Notes: a model not told the origin generated them from the letters alone. A stretch of 64,000 nucleotides of DNA from JBCCFK01 sp965262315 (GCA_965262315.1 CBDHFJ010000001.1:1-64000); one strand, 5' to 3'. Shown: positions 25,511-34,083, numbered from the stretch's first letter. Numbers and translations are program-made.

Positions 25511-26563
25511 GTGAGCAGTGACCCAGCATCGATCCCCGGCTACGACGTCCCCGCGGTGGAGGCGTGGGTGTCCGCGCGCGTGGCACGCCTCGTCCCTCCG
25601 TTCACGTGGACGAAGCTCGAGGGTGGACACTCGAACCTCACCTACCGGCTCGACTCGGCCGACGGTGCGTTCTCCGCGGTGGTCCGACGGCCACCGCTGG
25701 GCGAGCTCCTGCCCAAGGCCCACGACATGGGCCGCGAGTGGGCGTGCGTGTCGGCGCTCCACGGGCGTGGCGTGCCGGTGGCCGAGCCCCTGGCGTTCTG
25801 TGAGAGCCCCGACATCACCGGAGCGCACTTCTACGTCATGGGTTTGATCGAGGGCCGGGCGATGTACACCACCGCCGACGTCGAGGACTGGATTCCCGAA
25901 GACCGGCGAGTGACTGCTGCGAACTCCTGGATCGACTCGCTCGCCACGCTGCACTCGTTGGACATCGACGACATCGGACTCGGCGACCTGGGCAAGCGCG
26001 AGGACTACGTGCTCCGCCAGTGCAAGACCTGGTATCGGTCGTGGACGTCGTCGGCAGAGGCGGCCGACCTCGACGACCAGCGCATCCACGACGTCTACGA
26101 CCTGCTCATCGAGCGCATGCCCGAGCAGGGGCCGGCCACCGTCGTTCATGGCGACTACGGCACCCACAACTCGATGTTCGGTCCTGACTCCACCGTGGCT
26201 GCGGTGGTCGACTGGGAGATCGCCACGCTGGGGGATCCGCTGGCCGATCTGGGCTACGCCATGAACGCGTGGGCCCAGCCCGACGACCCGTGGGTGGACG
26301 ACAGTCAGGCCCCGAGCCTGGCTGCCGGGTTCCCGAACCGGCAGTACATGATCGACCGCTACGCCCGGAAGACCGGACGGGATCTGTCGCAGCTGCCGTT
26401 CTACATCGCTTTCAACCGGTTCAAGACCGCGTGCATCATCCACGGCGTCTACGCGCGGTACCGCCGGGGTCAGAAGGCGATCAGCCCCGAGGACCTCGAG
26501 ATGATGCGCACGCGGCTGTACCGTCTGATCGACGCGGCCGAGGACGCCGGCACGCAGGTCTGA
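25511..26563 (+). CDS. Aminoglycoside phosphotransferase (APH)-fold kinase family protein
   Basis: 350 residues with the APH/choline-kinase fold. The nucleotide-side GGHSNLTYRL stretch (about 39), the Brenner motif VVHGDYGTHNSMF (catalytic Asp, about residue 218) and the metal-binding VVDWEIATLGDPLADLG (about 236) are intact. This subgroup resembles the kinase domain joined to acyl-CoA dehydrogenases (ACAD10/11 type), which phosphorylates 4-hydroxyacyl-CoAs, so a role in lipid or hydroxy-acid catabolism is possible but inferred. True antibiotic resistance is unlikely. Followed 3 bases later by the ComB-like gene, probably cotranscribed. Confidence 0.83.
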   Translation: MSSDPASIPGYDVPAVEAWVSARVARLVPPFTWTKLEGGHSNLTYRLDSADGAFSAVVRRPPLGELLPKAHDMGREWACVSALHGRGVPVAEPLAFCESPDITGAHFYVMGLIEGRAMYTTADVEDWIPEDRRVTAANSWIDSLATLHSLDIDDIGLGDLGKREDYVLRQCKTWYRSWTSSAEAADLDDQRIHDVYDLLIERMPEQGPATVVHGDYGTHNSMFGPDSTVAAVVDWEIATLGDPLADLGYAMNAWAQPDDPWVDDSQAPSLAAGFPNRQYMIDRYARKTGRDLSQLPFYIAFNRFKTACIIHGVYARYRRGQKAISPEDLEMMRTRLYRLIDAAEDAGTQV

Positions 26564-26566
26564 GCG

Positions 26567-27361
26567 GTGACCGCCGAGGCGGCAGACGCTGACTGGAAGG
26601 AACCGGCGAGCTCCCACGACACCGCCGACTGGATGGAGCAGGTCGGGTTCCGAGTGCGCTTCGGTTGGGGCCCCAACGGGCTCCGCCGTCTGGCACCGAA
26701 CGCCGATGTCGTGGTGATCATCGACGTGCTCTCCTTCTCCACCTGCGTCGACGTCGCGCTCGGTCGTGGTGCTGTCGTGCTGCCGTACCGCTGGAACGAC
26801 GACAAGCGTGACGACTACGCGGCCGCACACGATGCGGTGGCCGCGAAGCATCCTCGAGACGCGGGCCCCGACGACTGGACGCTGTCGCCGGCCCGACTCT
26901 TGGAGATCCCGGCCGGCACTCGCCTCGTCCTCCCATCGCCCAACGGCTCATCGCTCGCGTTCGGCGCCGAAGAGGCCGGGGCCGAGGCGGTGCACGTGGC
27001 GTGTCTGCGCAACCGCGCCGCCGTCGGCGAACGGATCGCGGGCGCCGAGACCATCGCGGTCATTGCCGCAGGGGAGCGGTGGCGGGGCGCCACCGGTCCG
27101 TTGCGGCCTGCGGTCGAGGACCTGATCGGGGCCGGTGCCGTCGTCGACGCGGTCGGGATCGAGGGGGCGTCGCCCGAGGCCATGGCGGCCGCTGCGGTGT
27201 TCCGAGACGCTCGGCTGCACCTCGACACGCGCCTGCACGAGTGCGGCTCGGGACGTGAGCTGATCGACAAGGGGTTCGCTCCGAACGTGGCCATCGCTGC
27301 CTCCTTGGACGTGTCCGACGTGGTCCCGACACTCGCCGGCGTGGAGCTCATCGACGCCTGA
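26567..27361 (+). CDS. 2-phosphosulfolactate phosphatase (ComB) family protein
   Basis: 264 residues of the ComB family (Mg-dependent acid phosphatase first described in coenzyme M synthesis). Diagnostic stretches are VVVIIDVLSFSTCVDVAL (about 48), the LPSPNGSSLAF loop (about 122) and the later GRELIDKGFAPNVAIAA. Bacteria lacking coenzyme M carry this family widely, so the natural substrate is uncertain. The GTG start at 26567 adds about 25 residues relative to the conserved core. Confidence 0.82.
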   Translation: MTAEAADADWKEPASSHDTADWMEQVGFRVRFGWGPNGLRRLAPNADVVVIIDVLSFSTCVDVALGRGAVVLPYRWNDDKRDDYAAAHDAVAAKHPRDAGPDDWTLSPARLLEIPAGTRLVLPSPNGSSLAFGAEEAGAEAVHVACLRNRAAVGERIAGAETIAVIAAGERWRGATGPLRPAVEDLIGAGAVVDAVGIEGASPEAMAAAAVFRDARLHLDTRLHECGSGRELIDKGFAPNVAIAASLDVSDVVPTLAGVELIDA

Positions 27362-27429
27362 GATCCACCATCGTCACAAGCCTCGAAGAGGTGCGTTGAT
27401 CGGCCGGTGCCCTGTGGCAGCATGACGCC

Positions 27430-27681
27430 ATGACCTACGACGTGCTGGTCGAAGTCCAGCTCAGAGCCGGTGTGGCCGACCCGCAGGGGTCCACGATCGA
27501 GCGGGCGATCCCCACCCTGGGATTCGACGGTGTGTCGGGCGTTCGTGTGGGCAAGAGCATCCGGTTCTCGATCGACGCCGCCGACGAGGACACCGCTCGC
27601 AGCCAGGTGCGGGAGCTGTGCGACAAGTTCCTCACCAACCCGGTGATCGAGGACGCCACGATCTCGGTCGAGGCTGCCTGA
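27430..27681 (+). CDS. purS: Phosphoribosylformylglycinamidine synthase, PurS subunit
   Basis: 83-residue PurS, the small bridging subunit of the three-part FGAM synthase. It shows LKAGVxDPQG-type core RAGVADPQGSTIERA and ends with strand IEDATISVEAA. CAGCAT ends 6 bases before the ATG. The stop shares its last base with the purQ ATG (TGATG). Confidence 0.95.
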   Translation: MTYDVLVEVQLRAGVADPQGSTIERAIPTLGFDGVSGVRVGKSIRFSIDAADEDTARSQVRELCDKFLTNPVIEDATISVEAA

Positions 27682-28355
27682 TGTCCCCCACGGTCGGCGT
27701 GGTCGTCTTCCCCGGGTCGAACTGCGAGTTCGACGTGGTCGAGTCGATCGACCGACTGGGTGGCGAGGGGCGTCTCCTCTGGCACGGCGACGACAGCGTC
27801 GGCGATGTCGACGCGGTGGTCATCCCGGGCGGCTTCGCCCACGGCGACTATCTGCGTCCCGGCGCGATCGCCAGGTTCTCGCCGATGATGCAGTCGGTCA
27901 TCGCCTTTGCCGCCGGTGGCGGCCCGGTGGTCGGGATCTGCAACGGCTTTCAGGTGCTGACCGAGGCGGGCATGCTGCCCGGCGCGCTCCAGAAGAACGC
28001 CGGCCTCAAGTTCCTGTGCACCACCGTGGAGTTGCGTGTCGAGACCGCCAACTCGGTACTCACGACCAAAGCCGAGCTCGGCCAGACCCTCAGAATTCCG
28101 GTCAATCACTTCGAAGGCAACTTCACCTGCTCATCCGAGACACTGGCCGAATTGCGCGGTGAGGACCGGATCGTCGTCACCTATGTGGACAACCCCAACG
28201 GATCGGTCGGTGACATCGCCGGCATCTGCAACGCCGAGCGCAACGTGGTGGGCCTGATGCCGCATCCCGAGCGCGCATCGCATGCGCTGCTCGGCAGTGA
28301 GGACGGCAACGTGATGCTCGGCAGTCTGCTCGAGGCGGCAGGAGCCCGGGTCTGA
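27681..28355 (+). CDS. purQ: Phosphoribosylformylglycinamidine synthase, glutaminase subunit
   Basis: Class I glutamine amidotransferase that feeds ammonia to PurL. Catalytic Cys87 in VVGICNGFQ, and the His/Glu pair in LMPHPERASH near residue 196. 224 residues. The start at the conserved MSPTVGVVVFPGSNCE overlaps purS by one base, so translation is coupled. Confidence 0.96.
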   Translation: MSPTVGVVVFPGSNCEFDVVESIDRLGGEGRLLWHGDDSVGDVDAVVIPGGFAHGDYLRPGAIARFSPMMQSVIAFAAGGGPVVGICNGFQVLTEAGMLPGALQKNAGLKFLCTTVELRVETANSVLTTKAELGQTLRIPVNHFEGNFTCSSETLAELRGEDRIVVTYVDNPNGSVGDIAGICNAERNVVGLMPHPERASHALLGSEDGNVMLGSLLEAAGARV

Positions 28356-28359
28356 GGCG

Positions 28360-28788
28360 CTAGGCGCCCCGGCCGACGCCGGCGCGCTTGAGCACTGCGG
28401 CGGACACGTCGACCTCGCGCCACGCGGCGTAGGAGATGCCCTTGCGCTCGCCGTAGGCCTTGGCGACGGCCACGAAGGCGTCCTCGAGGCCACTGATGTC
28501 GACCTGTTCGCCCATCCGGTCGAGCTCGGCTTCCAGATCCATGCGTTCCTGCACGAGCTGGAGTCTCGCCATCGGACTTGCATCCTCGATCTCGGCCGAG
28601 ATCTTCTCGAGTCGCTTCGCGATGGATTCCGGTGTCCGCTTCCGGCCTCGCTTGGGCTTGTTGGCGGCCACTGCCTCCAGATACGCCTTCACCGCGCGGC
28701 CTTCTGCTCTCCCCTGAGCCAGTGCCGCTTTGTGTTCATCGGTCATGGCCGCCGGGCCGCGCTTCTTCGTATTTCCTTCAGGTGCCAT
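28360..28788 (-). CDS. Conserved hypothetical basic helical protein
   Basis: 142 residues, about half charged, helical and cytosolic. N-terminal half is basic with an AT-hook-like KPKRGRKRTPESIAKRL (about residue 45), then a heptad-like coiled-coil section (LEKISAEIEDASPMARLQLVQ, about 60-85) and a short C-terminal domain (EDAFVAVAKAYGERKGISYAAWREV). I recognise the layout from hypothetical proteins of actinobacteria, several of which look DNA-associated, but no function is established. An upstream in-frame ATG at 28797 is an alternative start. It is inserted on the opposite strand between purQ and purL. Confidence 0.75.
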   Translation of the reverse strand: MAPEGNTKKRGPAAMTDEHKAALAQGRAEGRAVKAYLEAVAANKPKRGRKRTPESIAKRLEKISAEIEDASPMARLQLVQERMDLEAELDRMGEQVDISGLEDAFVAVAKAYGERKGISYAAWREVDVSAAVLKRAGVGRGA

Positions 28789-28884
28789 GGAGGCCATTGC
28801 AGCATGAGTTGACGAGGAAACCAACGCCAAGCCGTGGAATTCAGACACGCCGTTCGGGTGCATTCGGGGTGCGCCGAGGTCGGG

Positions 28885-28890
28885 TAGCGT
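28885..28890 (+). promoter_or_regulatory. Leaderless-type -10 hexamer of purL
   Basis: TAGCGT, seven bases before the ATG at 28898, with no SD; supports ATG 28898 over the in-frame GTG at 28889. Confidence 0.6.
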
Positions 28891-28897
28891 GCGCCCC

Positions 28898-31108
28898 ATG
28901 ACGGAGCCGGTCCATCGGTCGCTTGGTCTGACCGACAGCGAGTTCGACGACATCAAGCGGATCCTCGGGCGTGACCCGAACCACCTCGAGCTGGCGATGT
29001 ATTCCGTCATGTGGTCCGAGCACTGTTCCTACAAGTCGTCCCGCATCCATCTCGGGCGCCTGCCCACCGAGGCCCCGCACGTCCTGGTGGGGCCAGGCGA
29101 GAACGCGGGGGTGATCGACGTCGGCGATGGCATCGCGATCGCGCTCCGGATCGAGAGCCACAACCACCCGAGCTACATCGAGCCCTACCAGGGCGCCGCC
29201 ACGGGCGTCGGCGGCATCATTCGCGACATCTTCACCATGGGAGCACGGCCGATCGCGGTGATGGACCCGCTGCGGTTCGGTCCGCTCGACGACGCCCGTA
29301 GCCGGTGGGTTGCCGAGGGTGTGGTGTCGGGGATCTCCGGGTACGGCAACTCGGTCGGGGTGCCAAACGTGGGCGGTGAGACCGTGTTCGACGACACCTA
29401 CATCGGCAATCCGCTCGTCAACGTGCTGTGCGTCGGCATCCTGCCCAAGGAGCGTCTGGTGCTCGGTCAGGCGAGCGGCGTCGGCAACGTCGCCGTGCTG
29501 CTCGGTTCCACCACCGGCCGCGACGGCATCGGCGGCGTCAGCGTGCTGGCCAGTGCAGGCTTCAGCGACGACGAGGCCGATGCCGACAAGCGGCCCTCGG
29601 TCCAGGTCGGCGACCCGTTCGAGGAGAAGCGGCTCATCGAAGCGTGTCTCCAGCTGCTCGACGAGGGGCTCGTCGTGGGCATCCAGGACCTCGGCGGCGC
29701 CGGCCTGTCGTGCGCGGCCTCCGAGACCGCGTCCCGCGGCGGGGTCGGCATGGACTTCGACGTCGCCGCGGTCCCCCGACGAGAAGCGGGCATGGAGCCC
29801 TTCGAGGTCATGACCAGCGAGTCCCAGGAGCGCATGCTCGCCATCGTCGAGCCCGAGGGCGTCGACCGGGTGCTGGAGATCTGCGACAAATGGGAGATCC
29901 GTTCCACCGTCGTCGGTCGGGTCACCGAAGGGGGCGCCCTCCGCATCCTCGATGGCATGGACGGCGAGTGCGTCGGTGAGGTGCCCGCCGCGTCACTCCA
30001 CGAGGACGCCCCGCGCTACGACCGGCCGATGACCGAGCCGGCCGACCTGGCCGAGTTCCGCGCCGACAGCGCGGACTCGCTCCCCGCGCCGGCCGATGCC
30101 GCTGGGGATCTTGCCGCCCTCCTCATGGACGCCACCTGGGTGTCGTCGCAGTACGACAGCCAGCTCTTCCTCAACACGGTCGTCGGCCCCGGCGGCGACG
30201 CGGCGGTGCTGCGGTTGAAGCACCCCACCACCGGCGCCGACACCGGCCGCGGCATTGCGCTCAGCACCGACGGAAATCACCGGGCATGCGCCATCGACCC
30301 ACACATCGGCACCGCCTGGGCGGTGGCCGAGTCCGTCATGAACCTGGCGTGTGTGGGCGCCCGCCCCTTGGCGCTGGTCAACTGCCTGAACTTCGGCAAT
30401 CCCGAGCATCCCGAGGTCATGTGGCAGCTCAGCGGTGCTGTCGATGGCATGGGCGAGGCATGCCGGGCATTCGACCTGCCGGTCGTCGGCGGGAACGTGA
30501 GCCTGTACAACGAGAGCAGGGGCGCCAACATCGATCCGACGCCGATCGTGGGAGTGATCGGATCGATCGACCAGCTCGACGCACCACCGCCCGGTCTTGC
30601 CTGGAGCGACGGTGATCGCCTGATGGTGCTCGGGCCCGAGCCCGGCGGCCTGAGCGGGTCCAAGTGGGCGTTCCAGCAAGGTCACCGTCGTGGTTCGCTC
30701 GAGCCCGTCGACTACGACACACATCTCGCAGTGGCTGCGTTGGTGCGTGGCCTCGTCAACGACCGCGTGGTCACCGCGGTCCACGATGTGTCGACCGGTG
30801 GGCTCGGGGCGTGTGCCGCCGAGATGGCGATCGCTTCGGGGGTGGGCTGCACGCTCGCCCGGGTGCCGGATCATCGGGCGCTGTTCTCGGAGTCGCCGTC
30901 GCGCGTGCTGGTCGCCGTCAGTCCGGAGAAGATGGGTGACGTCGAGACCAGGGCCTCGACCACGGGGGTGCCGTTCGCCCGAGTCGGTCTGGCCACCGGC
31001 GATCGCATGGTCATCAAGGGGCTGGTGGACGTGGCCGTCGGCGAGCTCGAAGCTTCGTTCCGCACCCGGCTCCCCGAGGCCCTCGGGTCGGGGACCACCC
31101 AGGGCTGA
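28898..31108 (+). CDS. purL: Phosphoribosylformylglycinamidine synthase, PurL subunit
   Basis: Small-type PurL (736 residues) that converts FGAR to FGAM with PurS and PurQ. Signature stretches: MWSEHCSYKSSR (about 38), ESHNHPSYIEPYQGAATGVGG (nucleotide/substrate site, about 88), GGAGLSCAASE (about 265) and the second-half repeat VVGGNVSLYNE. No truncation. Separated from purSQ by the small minus-strand gene, so it probably has its own promoter. Confidence 0.97.
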   Translation: MTEPVHRSLGLTDSEFDDIKRILGRDPNHLELAMYSVMWSEHCSYKSSRIHLGRLPTEAPHVLVGPGENAGVIDVGDGIAIALRIESHNHPSYIEPYQGAATGVGGIIRDIFTMGARPIAVMDPLRFGPLDDARSRWVAEGVVSGISGYGNSVGVPNVGGETVFDDTYIGNPLVNVLCVGILPKERLVLGQASGVGNVAVLLGSTTGRDGIGGVSVLASAGFSDDEADADKRPSVQVGDPFEEKRLIEACLQLLDEGLVVGIQDLGGAGLSCAASETASRGGVGMDFDVAAVPRREAGMEPFEVMTSESQERMLAIVEPEGVDRVLEICDKWEIRSTVVGRVTEGGALRILDGMDGECVGEVPAASLHEDAPRYDRPMTEPADLAEFRADSADSLPAPADAAGDLAALLMDATWVSSQYDSQLFLNTVVGPGGDAAVLRLKHPTTGADTGRGIALSTDGNHRACAIDPHIGTAWAVAESVMNLACVGARPLALVNCLNFGNPEHPEVMWQLSGAVDGMGEACRAFDLPVVGGNVSLYNESRGANIDPTPIVGVIGSIDQLDAPPPGLAWSDGDRLMVLGPEPGGLSGSKWAFQQGHRRGSLEPVDYDTHLAVAALVRGLVNDRVVTAVHDVSTGGLGACAAEMAIASGVGCTLARVPDHRALFSESPSRVLVAVSPEKMGDVETRASTTGVPFARVGLATGDRMVIKGLVDVAVGELEASFRTRLPEALGSGTTQG

Positions 31109-31149
31109 CGTCCACTGGCGTCGCCGGGTTCGGGTCTGGTGTCGGGCAG

Positions 31150-31165
31150 GAGGTGCGAACACCTC
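31150..31165. terminator. Hairpin between convergent purL and AhpD-like gene
   Basis: Perfect 6-bp stem gaggtg-cgaa-cacctc with a stable CGAA tetraloop, in the 61-base gap between converging genes; could act in both directions. Confidence 0.45.
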
Positions 31166-31169
31166 GGTG

Positions 31170-31661
31170 TCAGGCCCCCGTGTTCGGCTCGTCCCCCAGC
31201 ACCTGTTTGGCCGCGTTTCCGACGCGGTTGTTGAGGTTGGCCTGGCCCGCGACCAGCAACAGTTCCGCCAGTTCGGCTTCTCGGTAGTGCTCGCGCAGCT
31301 CGGTGACCAGGTGGTCGTCGAGATCGTGTGATTCGGCGCCCGCCATCGCGTCAGCCAGGCGGAGCGCACCGATCACGGCCGCGTCGAAGTGCTCGCCCCA
31401 GGTCTCGGGTGACTCCAGCGCAGCGACCTGCGACTCCGTCACCCCTCGTCGCCTCGCCGAGACGACATGGCTGTCCACTCAAGTGCCGCAGTGGTTCACC
31501 AGCGACGTGCGCAGGAACACCAGCTCCTTCGTGATGGCCGACAGCTCGCGCTCCTCGGACCAGACCGCGCGGCCGAAATCGCCGTAGTGGTCGGCGGCTC
31601 CGCCGACGTGGTGCAGCGTGTAGGCCAGCGGCGCGCCGGAGAGCTTGGGGCGGATTCTCAT
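31170..31661 (-). CDS. AhpD/carboxymuconolactone-decarboxylase-like protein, probable selenoprotein (in-frame UGA)
   Basis: 163-codon gene read through one in-frame TGA (31479-31481, codon 61). Around it the protein reads E46-x11-C58-G-T-UGA-V-D-S-H65. Established AhpD chemistry needs Glu, Cys-x2-Cys and a His three residues after the second Cys, with the Glu 12 before the first Cys; here every element is in register and the UGA occupies the second Cys. The frame continues 102 codons past the UGA with normal family sequence (LESPETWGEHFDAAV, LTELREHYREAELAELLLVAG-like). An 8-bp hairpin lies at the right distance downstream (separate entry). I therefore call Sec61. The alternative is a single TGC-to-TGA error. 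It is 13 bases downstream of the P450 gene and likely cotranscribed; the role would be disulfide/peroxide chemistry. Confidence 0.8.
31448..31466 (-). promoter_or_regulatory. Candidate bacterial SECIS hairpin
   Basis: In the mRNA, 12 nt after the UGA, gucgucuc-ggc-gaggcgac folds into an 8-bp stem (one U-G pair) with the loop GGC starting 21 nt after the UGA. Known bacterial SECIS elements have a short stem, an apical loop with a G in the first two positions, and a loop 16-37 nt from the UGA, which this meets. Confidence 0.6.
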
Positions 31662-31674
31662 GGGCGTCCGCCAG

Positions 31675-32949
31675 TCACTTCTTCTTGACGTCCAGGTCCA
31701 GCTGGGCAAGCCCGCGAAGGATGAAGCTCGGCTCGTACTCGAAGGTGTTGCCCTCGCTGAACGACGGCAGCTCGATGCGCTTCGCGAGTTCCTCGAACGC
31801 CACCTTGCCCTCGAGGCGCGACAGCGGCGCACCGATGCAGAAGTGGTGGCCCTTGCCGAATGCGATGTGTTCCTTCAGGTTGTCGCGGCCGGGATCGAAC
31901 CCGTCGCCGTCGGGGAACGTCCGCTCGTCGCGGTTTGCGGCGCCGAACATCACCCAGACTCGCGACCCCTTGGGAATCTCCACGCCTTCGATCTCGGTGT
32001 CGCGGGTGACGACCCTGAAGAGCCCCTGGTTGGGCGACGAGATCCGCAGCCCTTCCTCGACGAGCCCGTTGATCACGGCGTCGGGATCGGCGACCAGGCG
32101 GTCCCACCATTCCGGGTGTTCGATCAGGAGCTTGATCGTCTCGTTCAGGAACTTCGTGGTGGTCTCGTTCCCCGCGACCATCAGCTGCTGGATGATGCTG
32201 AAGATCTCGGGGAAGTCGAGCTTGCGCGTCTCGCCGTCGGGCGTGTCCGGGTCGTCGAAGTCAGCCTGGATGAGGTCGGTGAGGATGTCGTCCTGCGGGT
32301 TGGCGAGGCGATCCTCGTATTCGGAGTACCAGTACTTCTGGTTGTCGATCTGCCCTCGGGCAGCCTCGAGGCGACGCTCGTCGGTGAGGTTCACGCCGAG
32401 CGCGGCGACGGCGTCGTCGGACCAGCCCTTGATCTTGTCCTCGGTCTCGGGCGCCATGTTGAGGGCGTACCGGATGACCTGGACCGGGAACTTCACCGCG
32501 AAGTCGGCGTGGAAGTCGATGGTGCCCTCGTCGGGGAACTGCTCGATCAGTTCGATGGCGATCTCGCGGATCTTGTCCTCGAGCGCCGCGATCCGGCGGG
32601 CCGAGAACGCGCGCGAGACCAGCTTTCGGTACCGGGTCTGCAACGGCGGGTCGATGGTCAGCATCGTCTCGGCCCGTGGCCAGCCCTCGCGCATGATCTC
32701 GGCGACCTGCTTCATGACCTCGGAGTCACCGGTCGTGCCCGCATTGGACATCTTCGAGCTGTAGGTCTCGGTGTCACGGAGGATCTCGTTGACCACGTCG
32801 AGACGAGAGGCGAAGTACATCCCCGTCTGCTTGTGATGGAAGATCGGCCCGTGGTCGCGCAGCGCCGCGTAGTGCGGGTACGGGCACTGTTGGACCTCGC
32901 GATCCATGGGGTTGTACGAGTCGAGATCGATGTCAGCCACGTCAGCCAT
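31675..32949 (-). CDS. Cytochrome P450
   Basis: 424-residue soluble bacterial P450. I-helix oxygen-binding motif AGNETTTK (about 244), ExxR in EEGLRISSP (about 285), and the haem loop FGKGHHFCIGAP with Cys at about 371. It resembles actinobacterial CYP families that hydroxylate fatty acids, sterols or terpenes, but the substrate is not readable. Start at ATG 32949: GATCAT ends 6 bases upstream; an in-frame TTG at 32967 is less likely. Divergent from the merR-type gene across 92 bases and followed by the AhpD-like gene, suggesting a small regulated oxidative locus. Confidence 0.92.
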   Translation of the reverse strand: MADVADIDLDSYNPMDREVQQCPYPHYAALRDHGPIFHHKQTGMYFASRLDVVNEILRDTETYSSKMSNAGTTGDSEVMKQVAEIMREGWPRAETMLTIDPPLQTRYRKLVSRAFSARRIAALEDKIREIAIELIEQFPDEGTIDFHADFAVKFPVQVIRYALNMAPETEDKIKGWSDDAVAALGVNLTDERRLEAARGQIDNQKYWYSEYEDRLANPQDDILTDLIQADFDDPDTPDGETRKLDFPEIFSIIQQLMVAGNETTTKFLNETIKLLIEHPEWWDRLVADPDAVINGLVEEGLRISSPNQGLFRVVTRDTEIEGVEIPKGSRVWVMFGAANRDERTFPDGDGFDPGRDNLKEHIAFGKGHHFCIGAPLSRLEGKVAFEELAKRIELPSFSEGNTFEYEPSFILRGLAQLDLDVKKK

Positions 32950-33002
32950 GGCGACATGATCGCTCAAATTCGGCGCTGCTGCTCAAGCGCTCGAGAAAGC
33001 CG

Positions 33003-33033
33003 TTGACCTTGCCCTTGGGTCAGGGCCCATACT
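33003..33033 (+). promoter_or_regulatory. MerR-type promoter with 19-bp spacer and operator dyad
   Basis: TTGACC (33003-33008), a 19-base spacer (33009-33027) and CATACT (33028-33033). A 19-bp spacer is the hallmark of promoters activated by MerR-family distortion. The dyad tgacc-N9-ggtca (33004-33022) begins within the -35 and extends into the spacer. The -10 ends 8 bases before the ATG of the adjacent MerR-type gene, so the transcript would be leaderless and autoregulated. The site also lies between this gene and the divergent P450. Confidence 0.7.
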
Positions 33034-33041
33034 CCGCGTCG

Positions 33042-34079
33042 ATGGGTACGACGGACGAAACCTGGCTGAGCATCGGCGAGTTCGCGTCGCAGACGGGACT
33101 GACCCCGAAGGCGTTGCGCCTCTACGACAAGCGCGAGCTGCTTCAGCCGGCCGACATGGACCCCGACACCGGCTACCGCCTGTACTCGGTCGATCAGGTC
33201 GCGCAGGGAAGGTTGATCGCCATGTTGCGCGCCATCGACATGCCGCTGGCCGAGATCGCGACGGTGCTCGCCACCGATCCCGCCGATCGGTCGGCGGTGG
33301 TCGGCCGCTACTGGTACCGGGTCGAGCGTGATCTCGACGAGTACCGCTCGGTCGTTCGCAAGCTCCGGCGGGACAGTCAAGAGGAGGAGAACGGCGTGAG
33401 CCATTCCGAACACGCGGTGACCAGAGGACTCGAAGAGGGGCCGCTGGGGTCGATCGCGGCGTTGGCCAGCGTGGCCGACCCGAGCGACGCGGCCGACGCC
33501 TACGGCCAAGCGATGAAGAGCGCCTACTGGGAGCACCATGACGTGGCCTTGGTGACCGCGATCGCGTACGCCGGGGCCGGTCGCCTCCTTGCGCTGGCGG
33601 ACGATGCCGAAGACCCCGAGGACGCGCAGCAGGCGAAGACGACGGTCCGTGGCCTGATGTACGACCTGGCGTCGTTCACCTGGCCCGGCTGGGACGAGCC
33701 CGGCGTCGCCATCGCGCCGGACGCGCAGGCAGGCGGGTTGTCGGCAGCGCGGGCGTGTCTGTCGCTGACGGCCGAGCTGGCACTCGGGGATCTCGCCCTG
33801 TCCCGGGCACATTGGATGCTGGGCGCGCATCTGCTCATGGTGGCGTCGACCATCGAGGCTCGCGACCAGTTCGGTCAGGCTGCCGACGCGGCGGATCGAG
33901 CCGGGGCCGACGTCGAGGTCTCGTTGGCATCCGGGTTCGGCGCGTTGGCCGGCCTTGCAGCCGGGATCGACGGGGCCGATGGTGATCTCGCCACCGCGCT
34001 CGACCGTCTTCGGGCTTGCGAGGACGGCGAGATGTTCGTCGAGCAGGTCGAGACCGCCCGGCGGGTGCTGGGGATCTGA
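33042..34079 (+). CDS. MerR-family regulator with large helical effector domain
   Basis: 345 residues. Residues 8-80 form a MerR winged-helix domain (LSIGEFASQTGLTPKALRLYDKRELLQP, then YRLYSVDQVAQGRLI), followed by a coiled-coil dimerisation helix (about 85-125). The C-terminal 220 residues are Ala-rich and helical, possibly TPR-like, with no cysteine-rich metal site (only two Cys, far apart) and no drug-binding GyrI domain. The signal is thus unknown. The start at 33042 is set by the DNA-binding domain and by the promoter just upstream. Divergent from P450. Confidence 0.82.
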   Translation: MGTTDETWLSIGEFASQTGLTPKALRLYDKRELLQPADMDPDTGYRLYSVDQVAQGRLIAMLRAIDMPLAEIATVLATDPADRSAVVGRYWYRVERDLDEYRSVVRKLRRDSQEEENGVSHSEHAVTRGLEEGPLGSIAALASVADPSDAADAYGQAMKSAYWEHHDVALVTAIAYAGAGRLLALADDAEDPEDAQQAKTTVRGLMYDLASFTWPGWDEPGVAIAPDAQAGGLSAARACLSLTAELALGDLALSRAHWMLGAHLLMVASTIEARDQFGQAADAADRAGADVEVSLASGFGALAGLAAGIDGADGDLATALDRLRACEDGEMFVEQVETARRVLGI

Positions 34080-34083
34080 ACCC

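Noticed and set aside
25511..26563. Antibiotic-resistance aminoglycoside kinase
   Set aside because: Only the fold is shared; the sequence looks like the ACAD10/11-type kinase group and there is no resistance context.
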